From contig JBBKWG010000173.1 of assembly GCA_037968835.1 (NCBI GenBank), positions 1-11,524 of the forward strand: a DNA stretch of 11,524 nt, written 5' to 3'. Under the pieces are notes generated by a model. It did not search any database. It saw only the letters and a program-made list of their open reading frames with translations, and was not told the origin of the DNA. The translations under genes and the position numbers were made by a program. Positions 1 to 6,768 of the stretch are shown piece after piece (positions within the stretch are counted from its first letter, which is position 1; each line of letters begins with the position of its first letter). This DNA comes from JBBKWG01 sp037968835 (lineage in GTDB: Bacteria; Pseudomonadota; Alphaproteobacteria; Rhodobacterales; Rhodobacteraceae).

Positions 1-920
1 CTGATCTCATGCGGAGATCACATGCGCTTTTGATCCCGGCGGTCGGGCCGGCTCTTGCCTCGGATCTCTTTCGCGGCACGGAACTCAAGCTGGTGCAGGT
101 GACGGGGGCAGGGCTCGACCGTGTCGATCAGGCTGTTCTGGCAGCGGAAGGCATCGCTCTTGCCAATGTGCCCGGTGGCTCCAACGCAGCCGTGGCGGAA
201 TATGTCACCGCGAACGCAGTTTCGCTAAGCCGCGGGTTCTTCGCCTCGACCGGACCGTTGCGCGACGGCCAGTACACGGCGCATCGAGCGGCGATGATTG
301 CAGGCAACAAGCGTGGCTTGGGCGGGCTGACGGTCGGACTTGTCGGGCTCGGGATCATCGGTCTGGCGGTCGCCGAAAGCTGCCACGCAATGGGCGCGCG
401 GATAACTTACTACGATCCCGCCCCGCCGCGTGACGCTGCCCGCATCGACAAGTTGGATGCAATGGCACTGGATCTGGATGGGCTTCTCGCAACGGCCGAT
501 GTCGTCAGCCTTCACGTGCCCCTGATGGTTACAACACGCAATCTGATTGACGCCGCACGTCTGGCTCTCATGAAACCGGGGGCTATTCTGATTAACGCGG
601 CGCGTGGCGGGATCGTCGACGAGACCGCAGTGGCCGAGGCGCTGGAACAAGGTCGGATTGGCGGAGCGGCTGTGGATGTCTACAGCACCGAACCGCCAGC
701 ACCGGACAACCCGCTTTTGACACTCAGTGCCCGTGCATCGTCCCGGCTGATCCTGACACCGCATATCGCGGGCGTCAATTTGCAGGCGTCACAGTACCTG
801 TTTGCCGAAGCGTGGAAAAACGTGGTTCGAGTCCTGATTGACGGCCAGCCAGCGCAAAATGCGATTGCCGCAAAGCCACAAGGCGAAAGCAACAGACTTG
901 GTGGCAGGGGCGCTTCCTGA
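1..920 (+). CDS. D-isomer-specific 2-hydroxyacid dehydrogenase, 5' end missing
   Basis: This is an NAD(P)-dependent oxidoreductase that interconverts a 2-hydroxy acid and the matching 2-keto acid in the cytoplasm. Counting from the first Met at base 9, the Rossmann motif is GLGIIG at residues 113-118, followed by an acidic residue in YYDP near 136. The catalytic triad of the family is present: Arg199 in INAARGG, Glu228 in YSTEPP and His252 in TPHIAG. The frame is open to the left edge, and roughly 45 N-terminal residues expected for this family are absent, so the true start lies outside the window and Met at base 9 is probably internal. The gene ends at a TGA that touches the next gene, implying an operon with the TauE-type permease. 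Substrate (hydroxypyruvate, glyoxylate or a larger keto acid) cannot be told from the sequence. Confidence 0.9.
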   Translation, partial: DLMRRSHALLIPAVGPALASDLFRGTELKLVQVTGAGLDRVDQAVLAAEGIALANVPGGSNAAVAEYVTANAVSLSRGFFASTGPLRDGQYTAHRAAMIAGNKRGLGGLTVGLVGLGIIGLAVAESCHAMGARITYYDPAPPRDAARIDKLDAMALDLDGLLATADVVSLHVPLMVTTRNLIDAARLALMKPGAILINAARGGIVDETAVAEALEQGRIGGAAVDVYSTEPPAPDNPLLTLSARASSRLILTPHIAGVNLQASQYLFAEAWKNVVRVLIDGQPAQNAIAAKPQGESNRLGGRGAS

Positions 921-958
921 TCGACGCCCTGCAAAACCTGATCGCCGAATTTGGTGTT

Positions 959-1684
959 GTGACACTCGCGACAATTGCTCTTGCGGCAATTATTACGTCG
1001 TCCATTCACGGCGCAGTCGGGGTCGCAGGTGGAATGTTGATGACCGGCGCTCTGGCTCTTTTAGTCGATGTCAGAGCTTCGGTGCCAATCATGAGCATTG
1101 CGCTTATCCTCAGCCACGGCTCCCGCACCCTCATTAACTTGCCCCACATCAACTACAAAGCATACGCTGCGGTCATGGCGGCTGCGCTGCCATTCATTGT
1201 TCTGACCGGGCTGATCTATAGCATTCTGCCCGTCAGATGGCTGGCTGCGACTCTGGCTGTGATCATCTTCGCTTCGATCCCAATACGGCACTGGGCGAAA
1301 TCGCGAAATATTCAAGCAGGTTACGGATCACTAGCGGCGATAGGTGCGGTCTACGGCTTCTTCGCGGGTGCATCGATTGGGGCGGCGACGATCCTAAGCC
1401 CATTTCTTCTAGGATTTGGACTTTTCACTGAGGTATTCGTCGCCACAATGGCGATGATTTCGCTTTCGACGAACGTTATCAGAATTGGCGTGTTTGGTGG
1501 TGCAGACATCGTGACCTCTGACTATGCCTTGCTGGGCTTTCTGGTCGGTCTGATCATGATTCCAGGCAACTGGATCGGTCGGTCGATCTTGCGCAAGATT
1601 ACGGTCAACCTCCACGGACGTCTCGTGGATTCCCTTGCCGCGATCGGCAGCCTGAACTTTGTTTATCTCGCGATCGCCAGTTGA
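959..1684 (+). CDS. TauE/SafE family membrane permease
   Basis: This is a small polytopic membrane protein of the TauE/SafE (DUF81) family, whose members are linked to export of sulfite, sulfoacetate and other organic anions. From GTG 959 it is 241 residues, almost entirely hydrophobic helices. It shows the family's N-terminal half-repeat glycines (HGAVGVAGGML, residues 17-27) and a second half-repeat beginning near GFFAGASIGAATILSP (133-148). The start is uncertain. GTG 959 is the first standard start codon and has no good Shine-Dalgarno. The frame is open upstream, and a CTG at 917 sits 6 bases after AGGGG and overlaps the preceding stop as CTGA; starting there would give 255 residues with a more usual N-terminus. 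Tight spacing with the dehydrogenase before it and the OsmC gene after it (26 bases) suggests co-transcription. The transported compound is unknown. Confidence 0.85.
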   Translation: MTLATIALAAIITSSIHGAVGVAGGMLMTGALALLVDVRASVPIMSIALILSHGSRTLINLPHINYKAYAAVMAAALPFIVLTGLIYSILPVRWLAATLAVIIFASIPIRHWAKSRNIQAGYGSLAAIGAVYGFFAGASIGAATILSPFLLGFGLFTEVFVATMAMISLSTNVIRIGVFGGADIVTSDYALLGFLVGLIMIPGNWIGRSILRKITVNLHGRLVDSLAAIGSLNFVYLAIAS

Positions 1685-1710
1685 TCGACCAATGCAGGAG
1701 ATCCGAACTC

Positions 1711-1758
1711 ATGACTGATATCTCTCTTGAAAGCCTCGGGAGCCCCCTGATCCACTAA
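1711..1758 (+). pseudogene. 5' fragment of the OsmC-family gene, ended by in-frame ochre
   Basis: ATG 1711 has a good Shine-Dalgarno (AGGAG at 1696-1700, 10 bases upstream) and opens the same reading frame as the OsmC-like gene, but a TAA at 1756-1758 stops it after 15 residues (MTDISLESLGSPLIH). Beyond the stop the frame stays open for 23 codons to GTG 1828 and reads like ordinary protein (VNGLDEVGLEPPQDRYG). The natural reading is one original gene from 1711 to 2922 with a nonsense change, for example from CAA, GAA or AAA, or a sequencing error. TAA is not known to be recoded in this kind of organism. Confidence 0.7.
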
Positions 1759-1827
1759 GTAAACGGGCTTGACGAAGTCGGACTCGAGCCGCCGCAGGAC
1801 CGCTATGGCCAATCCATCCGTGCCTGG

Positions 1828-2922
1828 GTGAGATCGCTCAACGGCATACAGAAAGAGGGAGTGACCCTATCCGGCCTGTCCGGAACTGCGTGGCGCTTTG
1901 CGTCTGACGAAGGGGCGCATTTAGGCGGGCACGATTTTGCTCCGAACCCACTGAGCTATGTCGGTGTTGGCATGGCCGGATCCTTTATGACCGAGCTGCG
2001 CGCGCTGGCGCTTGCGCGCGGGATCACTCTGAAGGATCCCGTTCTTGTCGTTGAAAATTTCTACTACCGCGACGGATCGTTTCCAAAAGGAACGATGGTT
2101 TCCGGGGCCTTGTCGCCCGAGGTTTCACTTGACTGCGAAAGCAGCGGCAGTCCTGCCGAAACCCGGCAGTTGCTGCTGGATTCCGTCGCTGCCGCCCCGG
2201 TAAACGGGATGGTGCGCGACGAGAAAATCAGTCTGTTCACCTTGACTTGCAACGGCGTGCAGGTCGATCCCGTCGAAGTGGCGGCGTTAGGTGGTGACGC
2301 ACTCCCAGACCCCGGGGATCCGATTGCCGCGCTCTCGCGTGCGGCGAATACGGGCGCAGGTGAATTGCTTGCTCAAAAGACGATGTCTGAAGAGGAAATG
2401 GCCAAGAAGGTTGCCGACTTCCCGCCAAACGCGCCAACGCTGGAGGGAACCAAGAAGCTCCTCCATTTGCGGACAACCTGCCGTGTGCGGCCCAATGGAA
2501 CCTATGAGTGCCTACGCGAACAATACGCTCAGTCCTCGTCCTCATGGACCTTTATTGTGGATGATACGTCCGATCCAGGTCGGAAGATTGCCCCGGACTC
2601 TGGCAGCTATTTCGCGATCGGGTTGGCATTTTGTTTTATGACCCAGATCGGCAGATATTCACATATGGCCAAACTGCCACTTGATGCCTACCGGGTCGTG
2701 CAGGATCTGCATTTTACCTTGGGCGGTGCCTCTGGCGGAGGCGGGGAAGGCGGGACCGGTGATCCGATCGAAACCCATGTGTTCGTCGACGCTGTCATCG
2801 GTACAGATGCAGTCCGGGACATTATTCGGGTGGCAGAGAAAACGTGCTTTTTGCATGCCCTGTGCCGCGACCGCGCGAAAGTGAAGATCCGTCGCTACCC
2901 AAGTTCCGGTGCACGTATCTGA
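1828..2922 (+). CDS. Tandem OsmC-domain protein (likely truncated at N-terminus)
   Basis: From GTG 1828 this is 364 residues with two OsmC/Ohr-like domains. OsmC proteins are thiol peroxidases that reduce organic hydroperoxides, though many paralogues have no proven role. Domain 1 runs about 18-145 (GTAWRFASDEGAHLGGHDF, then NPLSYVGVGMAGSFMTEL). Domain 2 runs about 212-358 (SGSYFAIGLAFCFMTQI, then AEKTCFLHALC), with a Gly-rich insert at 299-311. Domain 2 keeps both positions where OsmC carries its redox cysteines (Cys269 and Cys340). Domain 1 has Ser52 and Ala123 there, so probably only the second domain could be catalytic. GTG 1828 lacks a ribosome binding site; a better start at 1711 is cut off by an in-frame TAA. 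The gene therefore may be a pseudogene or depend on re-initiation. It converges with the TauE-type gene whose stop is at 2946. Confidence 0.75.
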   Translation: MRSLNGIQKEGVTLSGLSGTAWRFASDEGAHLGGHDFAPNPLSYVGVGMAGSFMTELRALALARGITLKDPVLVVENFYYRDGSFPKGTMVSGALSPEVSLDCESSGSPAETRQLLLDSVAAAPVNGMVRDEKISLFTLTCNGVQVDPVEVAALGGDALPDPGDPIAALSRAANTGAGELLAQKTMSEEEMAKKVADFPPNAPTLEGTKKLLHLRTTCRVRPNGTYECLREQYAQSSSSWTFIVDDTSDPGRKIAPDSGSYFAIGLAFCFMTQIGRYSHMAKLPLDAYRVVQDLHFTLGGASGGGGEGGTGDPIETHVFVDAVIGTDAVRDIIRVAEKTCFLHALCRDRAKVKIRRYPSSGARI

Positions 2923-2945
2923 GACAAGCGAAACGAAGGGTGTCG

Positions 2946-3698
2946 TCAGGCGGTCAGCCCGACACGGATCAGATTGATCGAGATCAGGAAGAGTGCAATT
3001 TCCACGATGATATAGAAAATGCGTTCCGGGATGATCCTGGTGATGCGATATCCCACCCATGTGCCGAAGATCGCCACCGGGAAAAGCGCGGCGATCGTGC
3101 TTAGTTCGCCCCAATGTATCAGGCCAAGCGCAATGTAAGGGGGCACTTTCATCAAGTTGATGGTGGCGAAAAGGATCGTCGACGTGCCGGCAAACATCAA
3201 TTTAGGTAATTGCTGTGGCAGCGCATACATCTGATAGGCTGGCCCGCCTGCGTGCGAAACGAAACTGGTGAACCCCGAAACGCTGCCCAAGATCAGCCCC
3301 CGTGGAATGTCCGCGTGCCTGGGCGTGGACTTGCCCATAAAGCGCATGCGCATGCGCATCGCCAGGAAGGTAAGCCCGATGCAACCGATGACGACGCGGA
3401 CCATGTTTTCATCCGTGCGTCCTGCCATAAGGTAGCCCACAAGAACACCGATTGCCGCCGCAGGGATCAGGATCGCGAGGTTACGTTTGGAATAGAAGTG
3501 CCGGTAGATCCAGATCCCGTAGACGTCGCTGACCAGATAAACCGGGAGCAACAAGGCAGCGCCCTGCATAGGCGGCATAACTAGCGACATCGTAGGCACG
3601 CTGAGCAGCGCAATCATGGGAAGGCCGCCTTTGCTGCCGCCAACAAAGAATGCAGCGGCAATTGCTGCCGCCCAGAAAAACAGGGGGTCGCTCGTCAT
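2946..3698 (-). CDS. TauE/SafE family membrane permease (second copy)
   Basis: This is a 250-residue polytopic inner-membrane protein of the TauE/SafE family, a probable anion exporter. The N-terminal half carries GGSKGGLPMIAL (20-31); the second half-repeat carries the typical SGFTSFVSHAGGPAYQMYALP (141-161). A basic RMRMRMRF stretch (113-120) forms the central cytoplasmic loop and is encoded by a short GCGCAT-type microrepeat. ATG 3698 is preceded by GGAG with 6 bases spacing, which supports the start. It lies 44 bases downstream of the GST gene on the same strand and is probably the last gene of a GHR-GST-TauE transcript. Sequence divergence from the plus-strand TauE-type permease at 959 is large, so this is not a recent duplicate. 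The substrate is not deducible; sulfite or a sulfonated product is one inference from the family. Confidence 0.9.
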   Translation of the reverse strand: MTSDPLFFWAAAIAAAFFVGGSKGGLPMIALLSVPTMSLVMPPMQGAALLLPVYLVSDVYGIWIYRHFYSKRNLAILIPAAAIGVLVGYLMAGRTDENMVRVVIGCIGLTFLAMRMRMRFMGKSTPRHADIPRGLILGSVSGFTSFVSHAGGPAYQMYALPQQLPKLMFAGTSTILFATINLMKVPPYIALGLIHWGELSTIAALFPVAIFGTWVGYRITRIIPERIFYIIVEIALFLISINLIRVGLTA

Positions 3699-3742
3699 CC
3701 CACACTCCGGTCAAGTCACATACCATCGGTCACGAATGGCAC

Positions 3743-4534
3743 TCATTCTGACCACAACTTTTCAATCGTGTTGAATGCGGCATTGCCGTGTTCAGTTCGT
3801 TTGGCCGAAGTGCTGTCGCCCCATTCATCGACGGCCTTGTGATAAGCCGGACGGTTGGCGATCCGTTGATACCAATGACGAAGATGGCTCATATCGGCCC
3901 AAAGTGGTGCCATCATGAACGACTCCATCCGCCGCACATAAACAACCAGCGCGATGTCGGCGAGGGAATATCCATCCCCGACCAGCCAATCGTGATCGCT
4001 CAACCGGCTGTTCATATCCTCGAACAATCCGCGAAACTTTTTTATGGCATCGGGAAGAAGCGGGGATTCGAGCCCCATCGAGATATTGACCTGATCATTG
4101 TCGCGCCGCACAAAATCACGCATGTGGGCGTGATACTTCTCGATCGTGTCTTTGCCCTGTTCGAGATAAATAAAACGATTTGCGATGCAGACGCCAATGG
4201 TCCGGCTGGCCACGTGAACGCCGTCATCGATCCGCCTCAACCAAAGCCTCATCTCCGCAAGATCCTCAGGCGAAGTCGGCCTGAACGACGTCTCGGGAAA
4301 TGCGTCTTCAAGGTATTCGAGGATCACAAGCGACTCAGCGATCCCGACGCCATTGTTCTCGACGACCGGCACAAGACCCTTGGGATTAAGCTCATGGTAA
4401 TTTTCGGGAAGCTGCCCGACGTCACCGGTTGCGGTATCAACGATCACGCTCTTCCACGGCAGTTGCTTTTCTTCGATCAGCAATCGGACTCTCTGCGCCG
4501 CCGTTGACCGGTCATAATGATAGAGTGTCAGCAT
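3743..4534 (-). CDS. Glutathione S-transferase
   Basis: This is a 263-residue cytoplasmic glutathione S-transferase that would conjugate glutathione to an electrophile or break a thioether bond. The N-terminal thioredoxin-like domain (1-80) begins MLTLYHYDRSTAAQ, with Ser10 in the usual catalytic position. It has the cis-proline (Pro56 in GLVPVV) and the glutathione-binding Glu67-Ser68 pair in IAESLVILEYL. The helical C-terminal domain has the typical folding motif GDGYSLADIAL (186-196). A C-terminal extension of about 25 residues and a long central loop make it longer than the usual 200-230. ATG 4534 is preceded by AGGAGG that overlaps the stop of the upstream gene, so translation is probably coupled; the gap is 15 bases. 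Its partnership with a glutathionyl-hydroquinone reductase suggests sequential handling of a glutathione adduct. The exact class and substrate are not certain. Confidence 0.92.
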   Translation of the reverse strand: MLTLYHYDRSTAAQRVRLLIEEKQLPWKSVIVDTATGDVGQLPENYHELNPKGLVPVVENNGVGIAESLVILEYLEDAFPETSFRPTSPEDLAEMRLWLRRIDDGVHVASRTIGVCIANRFIYLEQGKDTIEKYHAHMRDFVRRDNDQVNISMGLESPLLPDAIKKFRGLFEDMNSRLSDHDWLVGDGYSLADIALVVYVRRMESFMMAPLWADMSHLRHWYQRIANRPAYHKAVDEWGDSTSAKRTEHGNAAFNTIEKLWSE

Positions 4535-4549
4535 GAAGTGGTGTCCTCC

Positions 4550-5524
4550 TTAGCCGGCGCGCCAGTCGGGACCTTCCAGGTCCACATGAGCGCCGGCCGG
4601 AATCAGGCCGGCCGGGTTAATTCGTCTATGGGCCAAATAGTAATGGTTATTGATATGATCGAGATGGACGGTCTCGCGCACTTTGGGCGAATTCAAAACG
4701 TCGCGTGTATGTCTTTTGAGGTTTGGAAAGCTGGCCAGTGTTCGGACATTGCATTTGAAGTGAAAATAATAGACCGGTTCAAATCGGATCATGGTGGTGA
4801 ATAATCGCAAATCGGATTCCAGAATTCGGTCGCCATGAAGAAATCGGCTCTTGGCCAGCCTTGCGTCCAGTTGTTCAAACGCATCGAACATAGCCCCGAC
4901 ACCGGCATCGTATGCCTCCTGCGTCTCTGCGAACCCGGTGCGATAAACGCCGTTGTTGATAGTCCGGTACACAAGCTTGTTGATTTCGTCGATTTCCTCG
5001 ATTTTGTCGGCTGGCAGCAAATCCTGCCATGACTTTGCGAACGGTTTGAATGCCTGGGCGATCATCCGGATTATGTCAGCAGACTCGTTGCTCACGATTC
5101 CGGCTGTCTTGCGGTCCCACAGGACCGGAACCGTGACTTTGCCCGAATAGTCTGGCGCAGCGTTCGTATAGACTTCGTGCATAAAACGCGCATTGTTGAT
5201 CCTGTCCGGAGTGGACCCCGGAAAATCCGCAAACTCCCAGCCATTTTCCATGTTGACCGGATGCACAACCGACACATCAATAGCGTCCTCTAGCCCAAGT
5301 ATGCTGCGATATATCAGAGCGCGATGCGCCCAAGGGCAGGCATATGACACATAGAGGTGATATCGCCCGACCTCTGCAGCAAAACCACCGTGGCCCGTGG
5401 GTCCGGGCGATCCGTCTGTAGTGACCCAATGAAGGAAGGCCGATGGTTTACGTACGAACTGACCGTCGCGCTTGACCTCTCGGGTGCTGCTCGTTTCCCA
5501 TATGCCGTTAACCAAATGACCCAA
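4550..5524 (-). CDS. Glutathionyl-hydroquinone reductase (Xi-class GST, YqjG/PcpF/Ecm4 family)
   Basis: This enzyme uses glutathione to remove glutathionyl groups from hydroquinones and related adducts. The catalytic cysteine is in CPWAHR (Cys63-Arg68), the cis-Pro site is VPVLWD (132-137), and the glutathione-contacting Glu147-Ser148 is in SNESADIIRM. The family-specific C-terminal motif HYYLAHRRINPAGLIPAG spans 294-311, and TTDGSPGPTGHGGF (35-48) is also a hallmark. I place the start at TTG 5524, preceded by GAGGAT with 9 bases spacing. This gives 324 residues, the usual family length, and the expected N-terminus GHLVNGIW. An ATG at 5695 in the same frame would add 57 unrelated residues and run into the binding-protein gene. 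It is the first gene of a compact GHR-GST-TauE set. Homologues occur in pentachlorophenol degradation and general quinone detoxification. Confidence 0.93.
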   Translation of the reverse strand: MGHLVNGIWETSSTREVKRDGQFVRKPSAFLHWVTTDGSPGPTGHGGFAAEVGRYHLYVSYACPWAHRALIYRSILGLEDAIDVSVVHPVNMENGWEFADFPGSTPDRINNARFMHEVYTNAAPDYSGKVTVPVLWDRKTAGIVSNESADIIRMIAQAFKPFAKSWQDLLPADKIEEIDEINKLVYRTINNGVYRTGFAETQEAYDAGVGAMFDAFEQLDARLAKSRFLHGDRILESDLRLFTTMIRFEPVYYFHFKCNVRTLASFPNLKRHTRDVLNSPKVRETVHLDHINNHYYLAHRRINPAGLIPAGAHVDLEGPDWRAG

Positions 5525-5605
5525 GTTGCGCTGATCCTCACAGTCGTTTCGTTTGTGAAAACTCTGCCGCGCGTGCGCTGAGCAGTCACGAAGATGGTCA
5601 CAGAA

Positions 5606-5629
5606 CCGACGGCCGTTCCCGACCGTCGG
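5606..5629 (-). terminator. Hairpin after the binding-protein gene, possible terminator
   Basis: A perfect 7-bp stem CCGACGG/CCGTCGG with a 10-base loop lies 14 bases after the stop of the binding-protein gene on the minus strand. It is followed by TTCTGTG rather than a long U-run, so it may be a weak terminator or a processing/stability hairpin that sets different expression of the ABC genes and the GHR-GST-TauE genes. Confidence 0.45.
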
Positions 5630-5643
5630 CAGTGTTTGATTGA

Positions 5644-6717
5644 TCAGAGCGAAGGTGGCCGACGTTCCATGCCCAAGGCGTCCTGCGCCGCCCATAGGTA
5701 AGTCAGGTCGAAGTACTGGCGCCAGTCCAGTCCTTCGGGCAAGTTTCCGGTCTCAACCAGCGTACCGACAAACTCGTCCATCGCATCGGCGCTGGCGTAA
5801 CCGCCATCGGCGCTCAATTGCGCAAGCTCGACATCATACAGCTCCTTGAACGAGTCCGGAATGTCATACCCGAGATCAACCATGATCTGATAGGCCTGCT
5901 CCTTGTTGGCAGGATCCTTCAGCCACTTACGGGCTTTCAGGTCAGCGACAATCCATGCCTGAGCGGTATCGGCATTCTTTTCGAGCCAGTCGCCCATAAC
6001 GGCAAAAGATTCTTGCGGTGCGCTGACGAGTTCCTGGAAGATAAATTTACCTCCGGCCTCTTCGAGCGGCGCCTGATGGCGCGGGAACAGGCTGGCGGCA
6101 GCGACCGAACCATTTATCAGGGCACCTAGTCGAGAATCCGATCCGCCGGACGAAGGGACGAAATTCATGTCGGCATTTGGGTCCAGACCCATCTTGGCAA
6201 GTACCTCCCGCATGATCCAGGTGTTGCGGCCCGCAAGTCCGCCACCCGTCACCGCCTTCCCTTTCAGGTCCTCTGCGGTTTCGATCCCGTCCGCAACGCC
6301 CATGATCCACCACTCCGAGTCGCGGTGTATCGAGAGAATTGTGACTGGCAGTCCACTGGCGTTCCCAGCGGCAAGAAATTCGCTCGTATCGCCATGGGCT
6401 ATGTCGAGGCTGCCACCGACCAGTCCGGCGATGTACTCGTCCGACAGGATGATTTCCAGGTCTTCAATCCCGCCAGCCTCTAGGAACCCGAGCGATTGCG
6501 CGAGTCGAAAGGTCCACTGGTTTGCGTAATTCGGGTTGAAGTCGCCCAACTTGATTGATTTCAGGTTGGCCATCACGGCATCTGCGCTTGGTGTCTGCGC
6601 GCCTGCAATGTTGGCAGTCGACGCGGCGATGATGGTGCCGAGCACGCCCGCTCCGCCCTTTATGAGCATATCGCGACGTGCGAGCCTGATCGGACTATTT
6701 GAAGTGCTTTTTGACAT
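5644..6717 (-). CDS. ABC transporter substrate-binding protein, NitT/TauT (NMT1-like) family
   Basis: This is the periplasmic solute receptor of the adjacent importer. The 357-residue protein starts with a twin-arginine-like signal: Arg14-Arg15 in RLARRDMLIKG, a hydrophobic stretch 21-38 and likely cleavage after AGA at 40. The mature part has the type 2 periplasmic-binding fold typical of nitrate/taurine/sulfonate receptors: LGDFNPNYANQWTFRLAQSLGFLEAGG would form the first strand and helix, and the second lobe contains DLKGKAVTGGG (150-160) and GSDSRLGALINGSVAAA (192-208). ATG 6717 has GGGAGG just upstream (about 8 bases). It sits 51 bases after the permease gene and is followed by a hairpin. 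NitT/TauT receptors bind sulfonates, nitrate, phthalate, pyrimidine precursors and others, so the ligand is open. The twin-arginine signal implies export in a folded state, which is seen in a minority of such receptors. Confidence 0.92.
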   Translation of the reverse strand: MSKSTSNSPIRLARRDMLIKGGAGVLGTIIAASTANIAGAQTPSADAVMANLKSIKLGDFNPNYANQWTFRLAQSLGFLEAGGIEDLEIILSDEYIAGLVGGSLDIAHGDTSEFLAAGNASGLPVTILSIHRDSEWWIMGVADGIETAEDLKGKAVTGGGLAGRNTWIMREVLAKMGLDPNADMNFVPSSGGSDSRLGALINGSVAAASLFPRHQAPLEEAGGKFIFQELVSAPQESFAVMGDWLEKNADTAQAWIVADLKARKWLKDPANKEQAYQIMVDLGYDIPDSFKELYDVELAQLSADGGYASADAMDEFVGTLVETGNLPEGLDWRQYFDLTYLWAAQDALGMERRPPSL

Positions 6718-6768
6718 GTTAGTTCCTCCCTGGTTTGTTGTCTTTGTCGTACGAATTACTTTTTGGGC

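Noticed and set aside
225..764. 179-codon minus-strand frame opposite the dehydrogenase gene
   Set aside because: It is a shadow of the dehydrogenase reading frame, with Cys/Arg/His-rich translation and no ribosome site.
1756..1758. Recoding of the stop in the OsmC frame (selenocysteine or pyrrolysine)
   Set aside because: The codon is TAA. Selenocysteine uses TGA and pyrrolysine TAG, so a nonsense change or sequencing error is more likely.
1999..2022. GCGCGC-rich self-complementary stretch as a terminator or replication signal
   Set aside because: It is inside the OsmC coding region, encodes the Arg/Ala-rich helix RALALARG, and has no U-run.
2923..2945. Shared terminator between the convergent OsmC and TauE genes
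   Set aside because: I could find no convincing stem or U-run in the 23 bases between the two stops.
2659..3114. 151-codon minus-strand frame spanning the end of the OsmC and TauE genes
   Set aside because: It overlaps two well-supported genes in other frames and its translation shows no protein-like features.
3339..3361. GCGCAT-type tandem microrepeat as a mobile or regulatory repeat
   Set aside because: It lies within the TauE coding sequence and simply encodes the basic RMRMRMRF loop; only about three units.
3788..4507. 239-codon plus-strand frame opposite the GST gene
   Set aside because: The GST on the minus strand has complete domain motifs and a ribosome site; this frame has neither and is the antisense shadow.
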